This document shows, piece after piece, positions 55,259-58,140 of a stretch of 58,140 bases of DNA (its first letter is position 1; every line of letters begins with the position of its first letter). The position numbers were made by a program, and so were the translations under genes. Source of the DNA: Acanthamoeba lenticulata (lineage: Eukaryota > Discosea > Longamoebia > Acanthamoebidae); the NCBI GenBank assembly GCA_002179805.1, contig NAVB01001495.1, forward strand, positions 1 to 58,140, written 5' to 3'. The notes beneath the pieces were generated by a model, which did not search any database, had not been told where the DNA came from, and saw nothing but the letters and a program-made list of their open reading frames with translations.

Positions 55259-56943
55259 TCAGTCCGTGGTCACGCTCCCGTTCTGTTCCGTCATCTGGAA
55301 TGTTCTGTTGTGGTCAGGTCGTGGCCGGTTGAGGCCAGTGAGCATCAACACACAGATTTGGCGTACCGAGGTGAGGCTCTTGCTGGCCGCACCAAAGAGC
55401 TCCAGGCATCGCTGCAGCCTCTTGATGGCGTCCACCTGATCCCCGCCCTTTGGCGACGGGCGTTCGCCAGCCGATCCGGCGCTGCTACTATCACTCTTAC
55501 TCTCCACCACTGTCGCGCTAACAGGAGGCATCGCTTTCTCCGTGTCGCCGCTTCCGGGCTCTGCGTCGTCGCCCTGGCCCTCTTTGGCCTTTTGCAGGTC
55601 TTCGTCCCCTGACGCTGCCTCTGTCGTAGATGCCACCGGCGGCGCCGATGACGGAACCACCACCGCGTCGGTCTCCTGTGAGGTTCCCTTGTGTTGCTGC
55701 TGTTGTTGCTGTTGCTGCTGCTTCTGAGAGGCGACGAGCACGCGCGCCGCATCCAGCGAGGCTCGCGAGAGCAGACACAGCAGCTCCGCCGTCGAGGCAG
55801 AGGCCTCTGGCGCCGCCCCGACAGCTGTCGTCGCGCCCGCGCCGTTCTTCACCGCGCGGAGCTCGTACAGCAGGCCGTTGATGCAGTCCGCGTAGACTCG
55901 GTAGTGCTGCACCACCAGCACCCCCCCGCCAAACGGCTGCCTTAGTTCTCCGCGTGTCAAGCGCGGCGAAATGGGCTCTCTCTATACCTCGTCGTGCTGA
56001 AGGCCGGCGGGTGTCATGACGGCCTTTTCCACGGCGTCGAGGCTGCGCTCTAGCTTGCCTTGCAGCTCGCGCTCACGAACCGTTTGGCCGTCCGCCAGAG
56101 TCCTGGCGCCGCTGTCGACGGCGGTCGGCCTCTCGTTAGAGTCGACCCCAGGCTGCTCGGCTGCGATTTCAGACGTCCGGCGCGGCGTGACGGGCGCGGG
56201 CTGGCCCTCGCGATGAAGCGGAATGCCGGGAAACGGGGTCGTCTCCGCTCCAAGCATGAGCCGCTTGATCGACGTGGGCGTCCCGATCGGCGTGCGGAAG
56301 AAGACCCGACTGCCGGACCGCTTCTCGACGCTCGGCTTCTGCTCAGCAGAGCTGCTGCTGCTGTTGCTGCAGTTGGTGACCTCGATGCTGATGTTGTCCT
56401 TTTCGTGTGATGGCGGCTGCTGTTGGGACTGTTGAGGTTGAGGTTGATGTTGTTGTTGTTGTTGGTGTGGCTGCCTGGCGTCCCAGCGTCGCTGGAACAC
56501 GCGCACGATCACTTCAGCGTTGGCGGCAGGCGACGCCTCCGGATCGAGTAGCGGCACTTCGCTGTTGGTGCGGGAAAACCGTCAGCGCCAGTGTTCAGTC
56601 ATCGCACGTGCGGCCCAGGGTCAAAGGGGGGAACGTAGGAAGGACCCCAGAGAGAAGGCGCGCGCACCTGACCAGCTTTTGCACAAACTCCCAGTCGGTC
56701 ACGATCTGCGTGATGTCACTCGCGTAGGCTGCGGGCGTAGAAGAGGACGACCACCCGACAGTAATCGCAGCACGTGACGTACAACGGCGAAGCGTGAGTC
56801 AGGGGTGGCCCACAAACGCGTGTGCCACAACGCCTCCCTTCCAGGAGGGAAAGGAGGAAGGTACCGAGCTGAGTATCGGTGGCGGTCAAGACGACTCGAT
56901 AGGCCCAGGTGACCTCACCGGAGGACCACCACGACTTGCCCAC
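55259..56943 (-). CDS. Poly-Q-containing protein of unknown function (5' end unresolved)
   Basis: Stop TGA at 55259-55261. Exons recognised: GKSWWSSGEVTWAYRVVLTA and TDTQL (56940-56870), AYASDITQIVTDWEFVQKLV (56730-56667), EVPLLDPEASPAANAEVIVR and VFQRRWDARQPHQQQ (56560-55985), and a last exon beginning LRQPFGGGVLVVQHYRVYAD. The third exon is Gln-rich and has RVFFRTPIGTPTSIKRLML, which may be a short linear motif. The final exon has a Gln tract (55694-55726) and Ser/Ala/Glu low complexity. The first exon listed begins in phase 2 (TG GGC), so a start ATG is split across or lies in an upstream exon not resolved. Family not recognised. Confidence 0.6.
55694..55726 (-). repeat. CAG/CAA tract encoding poly-Gln
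   Basis: Mixed CAG and CAA codons encode QKQQQQQQQQQH in the last exon of the poly-Q gene. Confidence 0.85.
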
Positions 56944-57746
56944 TGCGAGAGGGTGGTGTTAAATGGATGGGACTCTTGAAAAGAGAATCATAGAAGGAAA
57001 AGATCCTGCGTTTTGTGGTACCGATTTTGCATTCTTGCAAAGATAGGTGGGAATCTTGCTTGATTGTGGCCCACTGATGCTTGCTGCTGGCAACAACTGC
57101 TGGTTGACAGAGAGGCATCTCCTGTGTTTTGGCTGCGTGTGCGACGATTTTCCCGCCTTCCGTTGCGTTCGTACAGAACCACCAACTAGTTTTGATCGTT
57201 CGCGCCACAACGTGACTGTGCGTTGGGTCTGATGGCAGGACAAGGTGTTCTCCTGGCCGTTGCGGGAGGATAGGAGACCAAAGTCAGGAGTGGAGCTCTT
57301 GTCTTCCTCTCTGGCGGCACGATAAGCGCTTCGCGTCTGGTTTCTCGAAATTTCACATTCTGCAGTTGGTAGCGAAGGTGACCGCTGGTGCTCCTCCTGG
57401 ACCACCAAAGAAGGCGCAATCACTCAAGGCTAAAGCCAACGTCCTCACCATCACCCTAATACGCGCTATCTGATTCCCCACAGTCTTGGGCTAACCACTG
57501 GTGTGATGGCGATCACGTTGGGGACTGCCACCTGCCTGGCCACTCTGTTTCGGAGAGCAACGACTGCGCGTGAGATGATGCAGAGTGCGCGGGGCCTTGG
57601 CGCGTGTGTGCAACAGTCGAACCGCCATGCTCAGGGTTGCTCCACGACCAACTCCGGAGGGACAGAGAAAATGATACCGACAATTCCTCCTTGCTGGGGG
57701 TATTGGTGGCTCTTCTTGTCTTTTCGTCCCCGTTGTGTTGGAGCAG
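56944..57746. other. Unresolved region between divergent genes
   Basis: About 800 bp between the last sure exon of the poly-Q gene and the terminal exon of the next plus gene. It must contain the 5' exons and promoters of both. A plus-strand frame at 57366-57440 (KVTAGAPPGPPKKAQSLKAK) has coding character and a preceding CTGCAG acceptor. A minus frame 57423-56959 is open but of doubtful composition. Neither is asserted. Confidence 0.35.
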
Positions 57747-58058
57747 CAGCGCCAGATGCATAAGAGAGCCGACGCGGCTGCCGCCTCTGGCGAGGATGAC
57801 GCACCTGCGGTGAAGAAGACCAAGCTGCTGTTGGGGCTCAAAGAGGAAGTGATCAAAATGAAATTGACCCTCAGCGAGGAAGTCAGTGAGAGGGAAAAGA
57901 TTGCCGAATGGATCAAGACCACCCTCCGGCCGTCGCTGCAGCGCATGAATACCAACGTCTCCGCCAAGTTTGAAGAATTTGAAAACGGCCTCGCCCAAGA
58001 AATTGCCAACCGTTCCAAGATCAACGAGTGGCTGAAGTACGACCCCACTTGCCTTTGA
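57747..58058 (+). CDS. Terminal exon of a coiled-coil protein (5' end unresolved)
   Basis: An acceptor (TTGGAGCAG at about 57738-57746) opens a frame reading QRQMHKRADAAAASGEDDAP, then LKEEVIKMKLTLSEEVSERE, LRPSLQRMNTNVSAKFEEFE, and ends INEWLKYDPTCL with TGA at 58056-58058. The exon is highly charged and predicted helical/coiled coil. No family recognised. Upstream coding exons probably lie between 57230 and 57540 but could not be joined with confidence. The A/T-rich end of the window (58060-58140) is the 3' flank. Confidence 0.65.
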   Translation, partial: QRQMHKRADAAAASGEDDAPAVKKTKLLLGLKEEVIKMKLTLSEEVSEREKIAEWIKTTLRPSLQRMNTNVSAKFEEFENGLAQEIANRSKINEWLKYDPTCL

Positions 58059-58140
58059 TCTTCATTTTCTTCGTTTACTCTTGTTTATATTTTTTATTTT
58101 TTTCTGTTCTTATTTTACACAAATTATAAATATTAATTTT

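Noticed and set aside
56959..57423. 154-codon minus-strand frame
   Set aside because: It may be chance; no domain, no clear splice link to the GKSWWSSGEV exon, and the stop comes before that exon. Left unassigned.
1..58140. tRNA, rRNA, transposon or viral insertions
   Set aside because: No cloverleaf, rRNA block, transposase, integrase or terminal repeats were recognised on either strand by eye; a tRNAscan or RepeatMasker run would be needed to exclude them.

Overview
The window looks like nuclear DNA of a free-living amoebozoan, and Acanthamoeba is the best fit. Coding exons are GC-rich and interrupted by many short GT-AG introns (mostly about 70-120 nt). Intergenic spacers are short and T/A-rich. 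The proteins are typical of amoebae: a HECTD4-like giant E3, a DH-PH RhoGEF, UVRAG/Vps38, TTC38, a FYVE-like protein and an EEP nuclease. No prokaryotic operon, insertion sequence, phage or CRISPR signal was seen. Because genes are split, boundaries below are start codon to stop codon and include introns; exon joins were read by eye from frame and splice consensus.

Layout: 96-179 is the terminal exon of a plus-strand gene. 373-19009 (minus) is one giant gene of about 28 exons encoding a roughly 5,200-residue HECT E3 ubiquitin ligase with SPRY domain, an RRM, several FG-rich nucleoporin-like patches and a Nup98-like motif. A 222-bp divergent promoter separates it from an F-box/beta-propeller gene (19232-21794, plus). 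Then a minus-strand block follows: hemerythrin-like HHE protein (21924-22645), M20 peptidase (22915-24888), an ankyrin-UVRAG/Vps38 fusion (about 25057-29150), a thioredoxin-fold protein (29278-29696), TTC38-like (29788-31931) and an LRR protein (32197-33550).

From 33551 a short divergent promoter drives a Raver-like triple-RRM protein (33695-36887, plus). Minus genes follow: a GNAT acetyltransferase (37613-38506), a Ser-rich/charged protein of unknown function (38683-41219) and acetylornithine deacetylase (41582-43421). A 105-bp divergent spacer leads to plus genes: a zinc-finger/EEP nuclease/R3H protein (43527-46202), a FYVE-like zinc-finger protein (about 46550-49411), an SH3-DH-PH RhoGEF (49588-53139) and a 2-Cys peroxiredoxin with a basic N-terminal extension (53260-54305). 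The end holds a small two-helix DUF3339-like membrane protein (54473-54814, minus), a poly-Q protein of unknown function (55259 to about 56943, minus) and the terminal exon of a coiled-coil protein (57747-58058, plus).

Most genes are unrelated housekeeping or signalling genes packed tightly; functional links are limited to themes (ubiquitination: HECT and F-box; phosphoinositide and endosome biology: UVRAG and FYVE-like; amidohydrolases of the ArgE type: two). The most notable content is unusual domain combinations: FG-repeat plus RRM plus HECT, ankyrin plus UVRAG, and zinc finger plus EEP plus R3H.
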